From: Numida meleagris
Lineage: Eukaryota > Chordata > Aves > Galliformes > Numididae
NCBI RefSeq assembly: GCF_002078875.1
Contig: NC_034411.1
Coordinates: forward strand, 34,118,260-34,182,259
Reading direction: 5' to 3'
DNA length: 64,000 nucleotides
Position numbers and translations under genes: made by a program
Shown here: positions 13,061 to 26,457 of the stretch, one piece after another
Layout of the letters: each line of letters opens with the position of its first letter
Position numbering within the stretch: position 1 is the first letter of the stretch
Notes under the pieces: generated by a model
Told to the model about the DNA's origin: nothing
The model's input: only the letters and a program-made list of their open reading frames with translations
The model's database searches: none

Positions 13061-16000
13061 CCTATGTCAAGTCAAAATTTAAAAACAAACAGAATTCACC
13101 ACGCACCATACTTACTGGCTTGTTTCAGTGATGAAATGTGTGGGAAAGCTAAAAAAAAAAAAAAAAAAAAAAGAGAATAAAACACCCAGCTTCCTCCTTC
13201 CTATTTTAAGAGCACAAAGTAGGTAACTGAAAACTGAAGCCTAAAGATTATAATTCTCAGTAAGTAATTGCTGTGTTGCAGAATAATTTGTTAAAGCTCA
13301 GTTAAAGAAATAAAACAAGAGAGAGAGAATTGCTTTAAACAATGCCAGTTAATGAATTTGAACTTGAGGAATTGTTCTGTTTACTGTGCTTAATTTCATG
13401 CATCAATTCAAAACCACCTACTTTTTGACATATCACAGTTTCTGAAGCAATTAATGGTGATATCCCAAATTACATTTGTGAATTTAGATGAGAAATAAAC
13501 TGCCAGGACAGAAGATACATGAAGCAACAATTAAGATCGTTTTCTTGTTGATATTTCTTGTTTGGGGCGGGGAGAAAAAAAGTAAAAAGAAACTAGGATG
13601 ATCTCTTAGTCTGACTATCTGGAAGTGTGATGATTTTCAGGGTTTTCTGGCTGTTGTCTGCAGCCTTTTCATAGTTTTGTTTATATTTCATCTCCCTGTT
13701 CTAGTATTTGTTGCACTCAGGAAATACTGTTTGTAAACTGCAGATCAGTCTGCAACCAAGGACAAATTCAGATATGCACAAATGCACAGGTGTTGGCTGT
13801 GATTCAAAGCACAACTCTATGCTGTACATGTGATTTGCCCCATTAACTGTCTAGATTGGAGGCAGGTATCCACATCCAATAAGTTTCCTTTTAAGTGACA
13901 GCTGTAGAGAATATTGCTGCTCTTTCTATCATTAGATTATTTTAGAGATTTAATATGTGCTATATCTTCAAGAGAAGAAAGCTGGTATGCAAATTGTGAG
14001 GAGGAAAGGAATCACTTGCATCACCTAAGGTCAACTCATACCCTGCTAACACTTTTCTTTTTTTACTGTCCTTTCTCCTTCACATTATTTGTATTTCCTT
14101 TTGTTTTGTTTCATTTTATTCCTGATGTTCATCACTTTGTAGAGAATCTGATAAGTATTTGCTAAAATTTACAGACTGATAACCTTCCTTAGTTTAGTGA
14201 ATGTCTTTATTTGAAGATGATGTAGCTTTGATGGGAGAAAAGAGAAACTATTTTTTAAGTAGCTTTGTTGGTCCTATCAAGATTGAATATTGGATTACTG
14301 GCAGAATGTGGTTTAAAAACTTTTATAATATTAGAACTGCTTGTGTAGTCCATTTAAGAATCGATTATAAATTAAAACATTAATTCTATGACACACTAAA
14401 GATGAAAATACTGATTTCTTCTGAAGGTCGATGATATTCAGTATAAAAAATTGATTAAATACTGCCTCTATCAATCTGATCCAGCATTTTGAAATTATAT
14501 TTCTTACAATTTTCCCTTATTTTATATTTTTGTTGACTGTATGTTAGCTATTTCAGGGTAGTTACCAAATAATCATTTCTTATATGCCTGATTTAAGCCT
14601 GATTGTTAAATCTCTTAAGGCTCGCCTTTACTAATGATCTTCAAAGATAGAAATTCTCTGGTTCCAGTCACCAATATAGATTCTACTGGCATTTCTAATA
14701 ATAGTGTTGAGGAACCTTGCAATTCATTTTGTGTTTACTCTATTGCTTTCCCTGATGTCCTTCTGTTTTCCTGCCATTGAAGCAATTACAGCGAATCACA
14801 TTAGGGTATGGAATGACAGTCTTCTTCTGGAGGAGGATTCAAGTGCATGTCCTCCACTGACGATGCTGTGCCAGATCTGGTTTTTCTAAGTAAAACATAC
14901 ATAGATACAATGAAACTCTACAAAATGATTTTTCTTTTTTTTTTTTCCTTTTTTTCACTCGCTGTTTCCAAGGGGAGAGCTGGAGGATTTAAGTTATGAT
15001 TTGGATGTATAGTACAGTGTTTTAACAGAAGTTTATGCTTGGATTGCAGATTTGAGTAATTGGGAGAATGGTAGTATTGCCCAGAGTAGCACAGAGAGGA
15101 GCTTTGTTTCAAGGAAAAGGAGAAGAACTTGGTTGGTCATTCTTGACATAATAAGTCATAAAATATCACTGAAGAACCTTTACTAAGTACTTTTTTTTCC
15201 CTCATACATCTAGATAAAGCAGGCAAAAATGAGTAGAGTTTCTCTTTTTTTTTTTGTAGCCTTCTTTTCCATTTTTAAAATTCATAATTGAGTACCCGTT
15301 TTGCAATGGGCATGCTCTTTGTATGTCATGGATAACGGCAGGCAGGGTTTAATTTTCAAATATCGTATCATTTTAAGGCTACGTTAGCTTTTGTCAAAGA
15401 GGAGTTGGTATCCAATTATTTGACTATTTGAAAAGATTTATGCCACAATGACTCATGAAAATGAGGTGATAGGAGTGCTGCTTTCACTGGGAGAATTAAT
15501 TCGCCAACATCTTAAGTTGTCTGCATACACGTCTCTGGACATATATACAGAGATGAGCACAATTTTCTGAACTTGCTTGTGAAGGAGATTACCGTTTGCG
15601 TTCATGAATTGGTGGGACTGTCTACAAGCATCAATAAAGGTGGTAATTAATGACAGGAGCGGTAGCAAGTATGTTGCAAAGAAACCTGAGAGCGATAGCT
15701 TGCTGATGTATGAAACGTCTGAAAGGACAGTACTTCTTCCTTAGGACTCACTTCTGTGATTTACGTGGAGGTTTGCCTTTGGTGACTACTGGTGAGGTGA
15801 GATGTTAGATTTTAGGACAAATAAGCTGATGAGCTTTCTCTTTCCATGCCTGGTGTAAGAACTGCTGTGTTTGGGCAAAGCAAAATCTACCTAGACCACT
15901 CTTTAGTCTGAAAGTGACTGAAAGTACAAATTTCAAGGCAAATACAAAATTATTTCCTCTGATGTACCTCTCCAGGATGCAGTATGGTGTAGTTTGGGTC

Positions 16001-16179
16001 TTTCTAAGCAGTGCTGAATCTGGAGTGTTTTGCTTAATAGGCCTCAGCTGACTTTTCCCCTTAATTTAATTGCTTTTTTTTTTTAATACATGTATATATA
16101 TCTCTTTGTTTTTTTTTATAGCATCCTACAGCAATGCGGTCTTTAATTACACTTAATGTGAAGTTTAATTTGGTGTGAG
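13061..16179. other. Unique AT-rich non-coding stretch
   Basis: No gene or repeat family recognised between two old LINE fragments. Simple tracts include A22 at 13151-13172, a T-rich patch near 14931-14955, and T tracts near 15190, 15247 and 16074. The intervening DNA could include further decayed LINE sequence that I cannot recognise by eye. Confidence 0.45.
13151..13172. repeat. A22 homopolymer
   Basis: Twenty-two adenines followed by GAGAATAAAAC. The AATAAA lies downstream of the tract, not upstream, so it does not look like a retroposed poly(A) tail on the plus strand. Confidence 0.95.
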
Positions 16180-17110
16180 CATTCTTCACGATAATCATCT
16201 GCCCAATATTTCTCTAATGCAAGAACATAAATATGTGTTCTTTGTTCATCTCCATCCCAAGTTATTTTGCATCATATCACACTGTGCTTTTTCTGAGGTG
16301 AGTCCATTGATCTTGTCTCCCTGTGGAAGTCACTTCGAACCTTCCATCTGCAGCACTGCTCTTCTCTGTGATGATTCCAGTTTTAATATGTTCCCTTTGA
16401 AGCAGTGACCACAGCTGCATGTGTTTGTCTTATTAACCTTCTTCTGTTTTACACTCTGTTCCATTTCTAGAAACACTTAGGATTTAATTTGACATTTTCA
16501 CTGCTGCTTGCTTTTCAACTGATGTTCAAAGATTTTTAAAGACACAAAAATTTGTTTTTCAATTGGTGTTAGAATTTAAACTCCGAAGCCCACAGTGGAA
16601 TGTGCCTTGTGATGGCTATTTTTTTATAAATCTGTTACTCTGTGTTTGTCAAAGTTGAATTCATCTGCTGGTTTATTTTCTAGTCAGTCCTTATAAAACT
16701 TCAGCAACTCTTCATGGTCCGTTTGGGGCTTGATTATCCTGAATAATTGTATATTGTCAGTAGGCTTTGCCAGCTCACCTCCTTTTCAACAGTGTAGGTT
16801 CCAGCACAGATTCCTGTGTGACTCCACAGACCTTTTCTCATGTTGTGAAAACTGATGCTTTCTCCAGGAATGTTGTGTCTTGCAACCACTTAATAATTCT
16901 CAAGAAGGTTTTTTCCTCCTACTTGATGAAGCCTCAGCTTCTAAGAGATTTTGTTGAAGAACTTTGGGAAAGCATTTCCTGGAAATTCAGACAGACTGTC
17001 AGTGAAATCAGTCATCTGCTCCATAAGTTAAATGATTTCTTTGAAGATGTCTGGTAGATTTGTGAGGTGTCATTTCTTACCAGTGGGCCTATATTCACTC
17101 TTGTCATATT
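16180..17110 (-). mobile_element. Ancient CR1/L3-like LINE fragment, antisense
   Basis: The plus strand carries, in order, blocks typical of the antisense of amniote CR1/L3-type LINE ORF2. Key blocks are CTTATAAAACTTCAGCAACT (about 16690), GGGCTTGATTATCCTGAATAAT (about 16727, quoted in part), ATTCCTGTGTGACTCCACAG (about 16811), a GTTGTGAAAACTGATGC block, and GGTAGATTTGTGAGGTGTCA (about 17053). This is the segment where such elements encode the C-terminal end of their reverse transcriptase protein, on the minus strand here. Many frameshifts and stops make it a fossil. It may extend a few hundred bases further right. Together with 12640-13060 on the same strand it may represent one old insertion split by later sequence. 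Confidence 0.66.
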
Positions 17111-17855
17111 CAACTCTATATTCATTTTGTTCTCTCTTTTTTTTTTCCCTCTCTACCGTTATTTCCATAGCATAGAAGTCAGCATGTGTAGGTGTTAATT
17201 TCATGAGTACCCTCTGAAGATATTTCTAAATACTAGTTTTGTATTTTGTACTGTTCATTTCACTTTTCAATTTTCTGATGTTAGAACAGGAATTAGATCC
17301 GTCTCTTTGATGTCCTTGCTGTTTCGTGCATGTGTGTCACTTCCATAAGCAAAAGTGACTTGTGTGTTCCCTGAACAGCAGCTGTCAGCAGGAGTGCCTT
17401 GGCTGCTGATCTCTCTGCTCCCTGAATGCTGTGATGGTAACTCAGTGATGCAGGGGCTTTGCCAGCACCTTTTTCCTGCTTTGCCCCGTCTGTCTGTACC
17501 TGCTGTACTGGGGGTTGCACTGCTAACAACAGCTGTGCTATAAACTGTCCAATGAAGTGTTCCACTTCAAAATTTCTCCTCTCTGAAATTATTTTGCACT
17601 CAAGTCTTTCTCTTTTCTGGTTCATAACGGTTAATGCTGTATGACTGAAGATTACAGCTGGGAACAGGGGAGAGGGGAAAATAGTTCATAAAACGCTATC
17701 GCTGTCAAAGTCTGTGCATTGTCAAATGAGAGCTTGTATGAACTGTAGTCTGTGGAGTGCTTCGTATGAAAGGAATCGATTTATGAAGGAGGATAGTGAT
17801 AAACAGTGCATTTTACCCCTAGCCAAAGTATACTATGAAAAGCTACACTGACTAC

Positions 17856-17901
17856 TAATAAATGATAGTTACTAATAAATTACAACATTTATCATTTATT
17901 A
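17856..17901. repeat. Perfect 12-bp inverted repeat
   Basis: Left arm TAATAAATGATA at 17856-17867 and its exact reverse complement TATCATTTATTA at 17890-17901, separated by 22 bases. It is AT-only apart from one G:C pair, so any hairpin would be weak. Confidence 0.9.
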
Positions 17902-20900
17902 ACTATTTCTCTTTAACAATAGCCTGAATATTCACTGTCACATGACTGGTTATAAAAAGTTATGAGTCTCCAAGAATGCTGTAAAATACCCTACTGAGCT
18001 CTGGCATCTGGCAAACCACAGTAAATCCATGCCGCTCTAACATCCCCAGGTCAAATCCTGAAAGGCTTCTGGGAGTGGGGACTGCCTCCGCATCAATAAA
18101 ACCTTCCCAACTGATGCTGCTTATTCAAGAGCTGACCCCCCTATCTTGGTTCAGGATCGATATTGCTTACTTCTAGGTTCCCTGGGTGGTGATAGATTTC
18201 CCATATTTGCACTGTATTATTTGTGCAAAGGTGGATGCTGTGAAGCTGGTTCTTGTGCTGAACTTCAGCCTGCACACCAGTCAGCTGCGTAACTTGTTGC
18301 CTGCTGTAAATTGCAGGGTGGTTTTTAGGGGAATTACCAGATCTGATTGACAGCTATGGAGTCGGGTTCTCTCCTTGCGATGAAAGCAAGATGAAAGCAA
18401 AAATCTGTGCATCACCTGTTGGATGGTATCGTGCACCTGCATAAAATATGAGCAGCTACGTTTGAAATACTATTTGATTTTGATGTTTAGTCTTAGACTA
18501 GAGGGTTTGGATGAGCTGTTATTGCAAGACACATGGTTTCTTTGGAACAGGTACCAAAACAGCAACAGAGACACAACCAAAAGGCCTCTCGTGCTTTCTG
18601 GCAGAGAATACCTGCTAATCCCTTGTACTGGTATGTTGTAGAGTCCAGTCTGCTCCGTGCTGTGTTGTAACACCATCTCCATCACTGACCACTTGTTCTG
18701 TGCTGGTGATGCTAATGTGTTCAGGTGGCACTCTAAGACTTTTGTCATCCACTCCTGCTTGCAGCATTTGTGATTACTGAGATTTGATTGCTGCCTCAGT
18801 GTGCCATGAGTCCTACTAAAGATGGCAAAGTCTGAGTACAATATTACTGTAATGTGAAAATCTCAGTCTTTCACTGTATAGTAACATGGATGTGAGCACC
18901 GTGATAGAATAGTGTTGTCTTAGTTTGATTGGAGAGAATCCTCTGCTGGGTGAGAGGGAAAAAAAAATGTATTTATACCAGTACATGGCTGATTAACAAC
19001 TAATGGTGTACAGAAAACCTGAAAAGTCTTCTAAAGCTTTGCAGGCTTTTGTGGTGCTCTTCTGTTGGCAGAGAGGGTTTTTTTTTGTTTGTTTTTGGAT
19101 TTGGTGTTTTGGGGTTTTTTGCTTGTTTGTTTTGACACCATCACCAGTGGGAGACAAACATCAGAAATAATTCTATGTTTTAAATAGGTAAATTAGAAAA
19201 GATAAAAATAACATCATAGGATAATGTATGCCCAAATCAAAAGCAGGATCTATGCTGAGATCAGACCACATTTCTCAGGGCTTTACTCTGGCCCTGAAAC
19301 TCACAGCCTTGCTGAGCAGCCCCTTCTGTTATCCATAATCGTAAGCGAGGCTGCCATTGCAAAGTGTTCCAGCAAGTCTTTTTTTTATTGCAGAACTGCT
19401 GTCTAAATTTAGTTAGTGTAAGGCTGGACCAGCTGCTGTGCCTTGGTGAGTTCCTATATGTTTTAATGAAGCTCTGTTAACATCATTCTTAATTATGGGT
19501 GGGCAGTACAAGTCAGAAGTAAAGAAAACATAACGTTTTCAGTGATGCCAAAAGACATCTATCAGCCACTGTGAGTTACGGTTTGTATTTCCAGTCCTTA
19601 CCATATTTATGGCAAAGAGATGCAATCTTGTTTAGTTCTGTTGTGTGCCTGAACTCTACTCTTATGCAAAGTCAAATTGAAATGAAGTTTAAGGATTGAT
19701 CTTCTGGAGAGCAGCTGAACAAGATTAATGTAAATTCATGGTTTCAGATAAACATCAGTGCTAAATAATATAGCTACATTTAATTTTTAATATGATTTAG
19801 ACCAACAGATACAGACAGACAAAAAAAAAAAAAACAAATAGGAAGCAGTGTGCTTCCTTGCCTGCAAGAACTCCCAGCATTTATTCTTTGGCAAATTTAA
19901 GTGAATTATACTTTATTTCTTTAGATTGCTTTTTTTAAAAGGGGAGAGGGGGGAGAATATTTCAAGTCCCCGAGAAAAATATACTTCAGAATGTCTGTGA
20001 AGCTGATGTATATTTAACCAATATATTAAAATGAGAAAATGATACCAGAGCAGTTCTGTGAGTGTGTGTTACAATTGGAAATTAGGAGCCTTGGAGTCAC
20101 AGAAATTTAATTACAACATTAGAGAAACTGGGTAGATATAAAACCTCTGAATACCTTCAGCTGGATTTCCAGTGATTTTAATGCAATTAAAAAGGCTATG
20201 TTAAAGCCAATTTTAGTTTTTGTTGAATGTACATTAGATTGCAATGTCTTTTTTTAATGTTGCTGTAGTTTTTTTTTTTTGCTGTTTTTCTCCTTGTAGC
20301 CTTGTTTCCAGTCAGAGTTAGGTCTGTGTTTCCCCAGTAGCTTATGCATGTAAAGAATACAATGAATGTAGCAGTATTTATTTAGTGGTGATTACTTTCT
20401 GCTCATTGCCAGTGTATGCAGTGACCAGGCAGCTCAGTCTTTTGGTGTCTGAGTGTTTCCCTTATTTGCCTCGTTCCCAGCTAGTTCCTCTGCTCATAGA
20501 AGTCATCTCCTGGATTGCTCATGTTCAACACATGCTTGGTAAATTAGCATGTTGGTGTGCCACCAACATTTGTGAGACTCACCCTGTTACTGTGTGCATG
20601 TGGAAGAATCAAGCTCCAGTGCAACAAACTTCCTGTGTGATGCTGCCAGATATTTTGTGATCTGGTAGTGTTAAACCATACTGGTGCCAAACACGTGCCA
20701 AACACATGCCAACTTGCAATGGTTTTGATGTTTGGGTATTTTCACTTAAAGAAGAAAATTCTTTAAACTTCACCAGCTGTGATCGTTAAAACCTGTTTAT
20801 TCTTCACTGCTGCAGTGCTTTTTTGTCTCTTTGGTTGTACCTGTTTCTCTGCATCTTAATCTCACTTGTCATGTTCCCCTCATTTCTTTTTTCATATATA

Positions 20901-21598
20901 AATATGGTGTATTGGTCATGTGTTTCTTCCCTTTGCATTCTCTGTTTTGAGACTTCTGCTAGTTTTTCATCCCCTAATTCTGTTTTTGGAATTTTATTCA
21001 TTGTTTTCTATGGTTTGTGTCCTGTCAGAGCTCACTCAGCCGTGTGACTGTCCTTGCTGTCTGGCTGTTCCTCAGCGTGCTCCCAGCACACCCCACTGCA
21101 TCCTCTGTTCCCAGCTGTGTTTCCCTGTGCCCCACTGCATTCCTGCATTTGCAGGAATTTAGCAACTGCACCTCACGCTGTGTGACCAGGGTGCAGGACA
21201 GCAATATGTCTCTTATTTTCATTGAGAGATTAACAGAAGTTTGGGTGTAACAGCCATGAAAGGAGGATGCACTTCATAGCTTACTTAGTGGAGCATCAAA
21301 TTCATATTCATTGTTTTTAGTTTTGAAGGGCTTTCAAACTGGGAGTTAGACAAGAAAAAAGTGAATTTAGGATTAATCTTCTTGAATATATGAATGTTTC
21401 TGTTGATAATGGGAAGAATCAACGCTTAAATTATGCTTGGATGTAACCTTCCTCGTATTTTTATTTCATCTCTCAAGTTTCCTTAAAGTAATCTCAGTCA
21501 AAGTCTAAATCAGAATAAGAAATAAGTAACTGGTATGTTCAAATGAGCAATGACTTTTTCTGTAACAGAATAAAAAAAATAGAACTGGCTAGAAATGT

Positions 21599-21600
<2 letters not shown>

Positions 21601-21638
<38 letters not shown>
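21601..21638. repeat. T38 homopolymer
   Basis: Thirty-eight consecutive thymines, the longest homopolymer in the window. Read on the minus strand it is an A38 tract, but the bases before it on that strand contain no AATAAA/ATTAAA within 30 nt and no recognisable transcript, so a processed-pseudogene tail is not supported. Confidence 0.97.
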
Positions 21639-21641
<3 letters not shown>

Positions 21642-22598
21642 GAGAAATAGATTTTAGAGTGCATGGTTTTACAGCATGTAATGCAAAATAATTCCATGCT
21701 GCTGTGGATTGTGAGATAGGTGAAGACTGAAGTTAAACTGCCTGAAGTCATTTTAATAAACAAAAGCAGAGATAATACCATGAACGTTACTGTTAATTTT
21801 GCACTTCTACGTAACCTGGGATAAGTACTTAACAGCATAGGTGTGAATTCTATTTATGGAAAAAGAAAAAGGGCTGAAGGTAACAGCAGAGTGTGACTGG
21901 AATGTGAATGTTCAGCATTAATGGAAGGTGGGATAAGAGTGCATCAGTTCAGTATTGGGAGGCTTTTGCATTGGTTTGTCTTGTGAGATGGAGGAGTTGG
22001 GTGAGCATGTGGTGGGGATGCCACTGGAGGGGTGTGTCATCATCTGAGGGTTTCTCTTGGAGGGGTGTTCGGACTCAAATGGCCTGCAGCAAAGTAGATA
22101 GCAGAATGCTGTTAACAGCAGTCATAATAAAAGTGATATACAGCAAGTAATGCTTGTGAATGAGCAGTTAAAGGAATTAAACTCATTTGGCCTTTGGTGG
22201 CAGCTGTAGGTTGCCAACAGGACTCTGCTGGGTCATACCAAGGCAGATCACAGAAGGCAGCGCCTAGCTCCTGGTGCTGTGCGTGTAAATACAACCCTGA
22301 ACTGCTGGGGGAAGGTGCAAGCTCCCATGCAGCCGTGGGAGGCTTTTGGAAGGCAGAGGGACTCAGTGGCCCCATCCTGCAGGCAGCGTGTGGTCAGCAT
22401 GGCCAGCTGGGCCCTGTTGTTCCCCTGCGCAGCCCCAGCAGAAGGCCTGCAGTCACTGGTGTGCTTTGAAGTCAAACTGCTTGTTAGGTTTTATGTAGCT
22501 TTGCTATTTTGTAATATAAGAAAACAAATTTGTTTTGCTTACAAATACTAACGTGGAATCGAGAGAAAAGAGCAAGCTTGTGAGACCTAACAAGCGCC

Positions 22599-22619
22599 TT
22601 TTTTTTTTTTTTTTTTTTT
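22599..22619. repeat. T21 homopolymer
   Basis: Twenty-one thymines with no retroposon features alongside. Confidence 0.95.
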
Positions 22620-25600
22620 AAATTTTCCTCCTCCCATCCTATGCTGTGAGTGCACCTTGAAATGCCATTACCTGCTGTAGCTGAGAACAAGGTAATTTGT
22701 AATGTGGAGCAGCTAATTTTTCATTGCGGTTCCACTGGGGCACAGTGCAAAACAATCTGGTATAGCTACAGTGGTAGAGCAATAACCTGAATTCAGAGCA
22801 GGCACTGTGTCAGTTGCTGTCTTCTCTCACCTTTGGCTGATAATGAAGCTATTTGCAAAATTACGTTAGGCTTTTAAACGTATTTGACATTCTGCTTTTT
22901 ACAAAGTATGTAAGCATATGCAGAAAGAAAAAATTGATCTTGGGCCATTACAGAAAAAAAAAAAAAAAGAATAAAAATGCTAGCTATTGTTAGCCAGTGT
23001 CTTCCCCAGATCTAGAAGCCTAAGTTGTGTTGAGGAGCCAGTTCTGTGCTCAGGATAGGAGAGGAAAAGAAGCTTTATGAGATTTTTTTTTTTCCTGCCA
23101 TTCTTATAATAAGTTGTAGTGCATATGAAGGAGCTGGGAAATGCCAACTCTTTTAGGCTGGCAGCACCATGTGATGAGTGCATTTGAGAAGAGTCCAGCT
23201 TAGAGCAACTCTGCACAGTACAGTGAGCCTCTGGAGTTCAGAAGCATCAATACTTTGACAAAGCTTAACTTTTTCTTCTTCCTAAAAATAATCAATAAAT
23301 TAGATCCTAAGCTCCTCTGTTTCCTCCATTGTGTTTTGGGTCTTCCAGGTCACCTAAATATGAAGGTAAGAGGCAGCAGGCACTGCGTCCAGCCAGAGAG
23401 CTGGTGTGTGGGCATTCTGCTGATGTTCCCATCAAGGAATGATTTCTTATATTCCTCTTGTCTTACCCAACTTGTGATTGTCATGGAACTTGAAGTGTCC
23501 AGATTTCTGTTCTGTTGTTAAATTAAGCTGAAATTGGCCTGAAGACTCAAGAGTTAGTTGGAGGCTGTGTGATTGTATAAGCATGCTTTCACATACCTGG
23601 CTACAAAAAACCCAGCCCCTAAGCAAGAAGGAAATAAAAAGTCCTAACTTTGCCACAGAGGTGATATCTAGTTGTTTCTGTGTATCTGATCTGTGCATTT
23701 AGGTTCAGCAATCAAAGTATTAAAGTACATAACAGCACCTGTATCACTGAAGTGCTGGTATTCTGCAGGGGATTTTTCTTCTCAGCAGAGCAAATTTTGC
23801 TGTATTGAGTCCTGGAGAATCCTTGAAAGATGAGTAAAAACTTGAATCTGGCATTGCGTCATAATTTCTTCCTTGTGAGACAGCCAGCAAACCCATGCTG
23901 CCGACCTAGATTTCTACCTCCTTTCCATGGATAACAGGAAAAATATTTTTACTGTGTAATCACAGTCCTTTTACAAGGCTACCAGAACTAGCGATTCTGA
24001 CAATCCTAAGTAGTGTCCTTCCTCAACCACAGTATTTACAAATGATTTACTTATGCAAGGCTTGCCTAGTTGAATCAAAAACAAGAACAACTAATTTTTC
24101 CTCATAGAGGATTACAGACTCTGAAATCTCCTTCTAAATATGGATTCTGCTGTTGTATGGAGCCGATTACTGTTTTCTTGGTGTTAATCAAGGTTGCATT
24201 ATTCCTGATATCATTTGATATGCAAAAGAAACTGAAAGCTCTTAAAAATAAAAGTAATAAGGAAAAGGTAATTTCTTATTCTAAGTTTCACTCAAATTTA
24301 AATTAAAGTCATGCAAGTTAGCGTGCCTTGAGTGAGAATCTGTCTCATTAATATTAATCTCTGGACTCTAATGGGGATGCTAAGCTACTATGTAATACTA
24401 AAAGGGCACAGGTGTGACATAGTCTCAGAGAAGGCAGCAGCCTGAAATCCCATAGCCTATTAAACTATAAATTGCAAACCCTAATTATTAGGCAGTTTTT
24501 TGTCTGGTTATTTAAAGTTTATCTGTGAAAAATAAATGCTGATAGAAGTCAACTTATCATATGTGGATGGATCACGTAATTTCTCTGTAATAGACAAATA
24601 TGATGGAGCAATCTGTGAACCCGCTGTTTTATCAGTATACTAATTCATACTTCAGGCATAAGAATTCCGGGGAACGTCATCTTTTTTCTTTTTTTATTCC
24701 ATTGGTTTAAAGTTTCCTATACTGCTCTGTTTGTCTCACAGTAATGCTGCGTTGGCACTGCACCACAGAGCTCCAAGTTGCAAGCCATTGAATTGAAATA
24801 CAACAATTACAAGAACTTAAGTGGAGGGCACCCACACCACGGAAATTGCTGTAAATGAGATGCTTAGATGTGTGTGTACATAGTGCAAGTTAGTCTCAGG
24901 AAGGAAAACTCAGTTCACTGTTACCAGCTGTGCTCAGGTTTGAAGAGGTGAAAGAGAAAATAGCCTTGGTGGTTACTTTCCTGGGCAATGTCAATGAAAG
25001 CCGCCTGGATGAATGCAGACAGTGTACTTAATCTGTTTCTGTTCCTAGACTTTGTAGTGATGGATTCTGTATAAATAAATAAAGACTCAGGAGATTCAGT
25101 AAGGTACTGGAGGAAGGTGATCACAATTTGTCTTGACTAAAAGCTTTGTGGTAGCAATATCCATAAACTGTATGCTAATATGTTGTCCGCTCCGCCCCGA
25201 AATTAATTATGAAGATTTTTCTTTCCTCCTTTCATTTTTAGGCATAAATGCCCTTTTGTTACTCTGTGTTCATTGATGGTTCTTAATGAGTTCCTCTGGT
25301 GGTGGAACAGAATTGAGGTGGGAAGGGGCTGTGTTTGTTCAACCCACAAGTAAAATATGATTCTGTTGTCTTGAATAGAGAATTATTTACATGGTGAACG
25401 ATACAGATGTCTTGTAAAGGAAAATTACTCTTCCTTCCTGAAAAGCCACTTGATAAATTACAGGCTTCTCTTTACATTTGCTTCTCTCTTAATGTCTAGA
25501 AAATCCAAAATTTATGCAAATGTGTAGTACTCTAATCACACAAAACACCTGGAAAAACAGAGTAAGTACTCTTAACAGATTACCTTGATATGCACTTTTT

Positions 25601-26457
25601 TATTCCTAACATTTGTTGAAAAGTTCAGGAAGTCATAGGCAGTGTTTTTTTTTTAACTGGAAAGTTTTCTATGTGTTATGCAGCTTATGAATTTTGTCTT
25701 TTTTAATTGACAGAACCAACTTATTTGAATAGTTCACTAAATGCAGCACATTAATCTATTGGTTATTATTTTCTCCTGTTCATAGGCAATAGTAGCACAA
25801 GTAAAAGTCAATCTCTAGGTTATTTGCCACTTAAGACTGGACTTGCTCTTACAAGTGTTGAACTGATTGGACTTTCAGGTGGCACAAGGATTGAAGTCCT
25901 AACTCCTCATTATTAATGGTAACCAATACTGCTGTGAACTGCCTTTGAGTAGGGCAGCATTGCAGTGTTGCTTGGGGATGTACTGCACAACTGGTTCCCA
26001 TGCTACAAATTCCTACTGTGGTTCTGTATGGGAATGTAGAATGTTCAGCATCCTGTCCTGAAACGTTCCATGTAACTCTGCCTTCCTGCCCTGTGTTGTT
26101 CCAGGGTAGCCAAAAAGATTCCCGTATAAATTCTTTAATGTGCATTTAAAATATAGCAGTTGTGACACTGTTGTATTTCTGCCTTAGGGTCATCATGTGT
26201 TTCAAGAAAAAAGTAATCTTTGCGACAAGCCAGAGTTTAATGCTACCATGGTGAAGGGCAGCTGCACTGCTTTGTTTCCATGCAGAGTTGTAGGACAAGG
26301 ACTTAAGATCATTTCTCTGAGCTGTGGAGAGAAACAGAAGTAAAATATAGTGGATCACTAGTTCATCAGGATTGCTTTTTTATGTGTGCTGGATTTCTGT
26401 ACTCTCAAAGATAGTGCATTTTTGTTAGTATGCCAACTATGAGTACCTCCTCTGTCC

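Noticed and set aside
20804..21250. Cluster of overlapping plus and minus frames as an exon
   Set aside because: Several mutually exclusive frames stay open because of local pyrimidine-rich composition; none has a domain or splice context.
22112..22551. GC-rich multi-frame open region as a coding exon or CpG island
   Set aside because: All frames open on both strands, few CpGs, no conserved motif; composition explains it.
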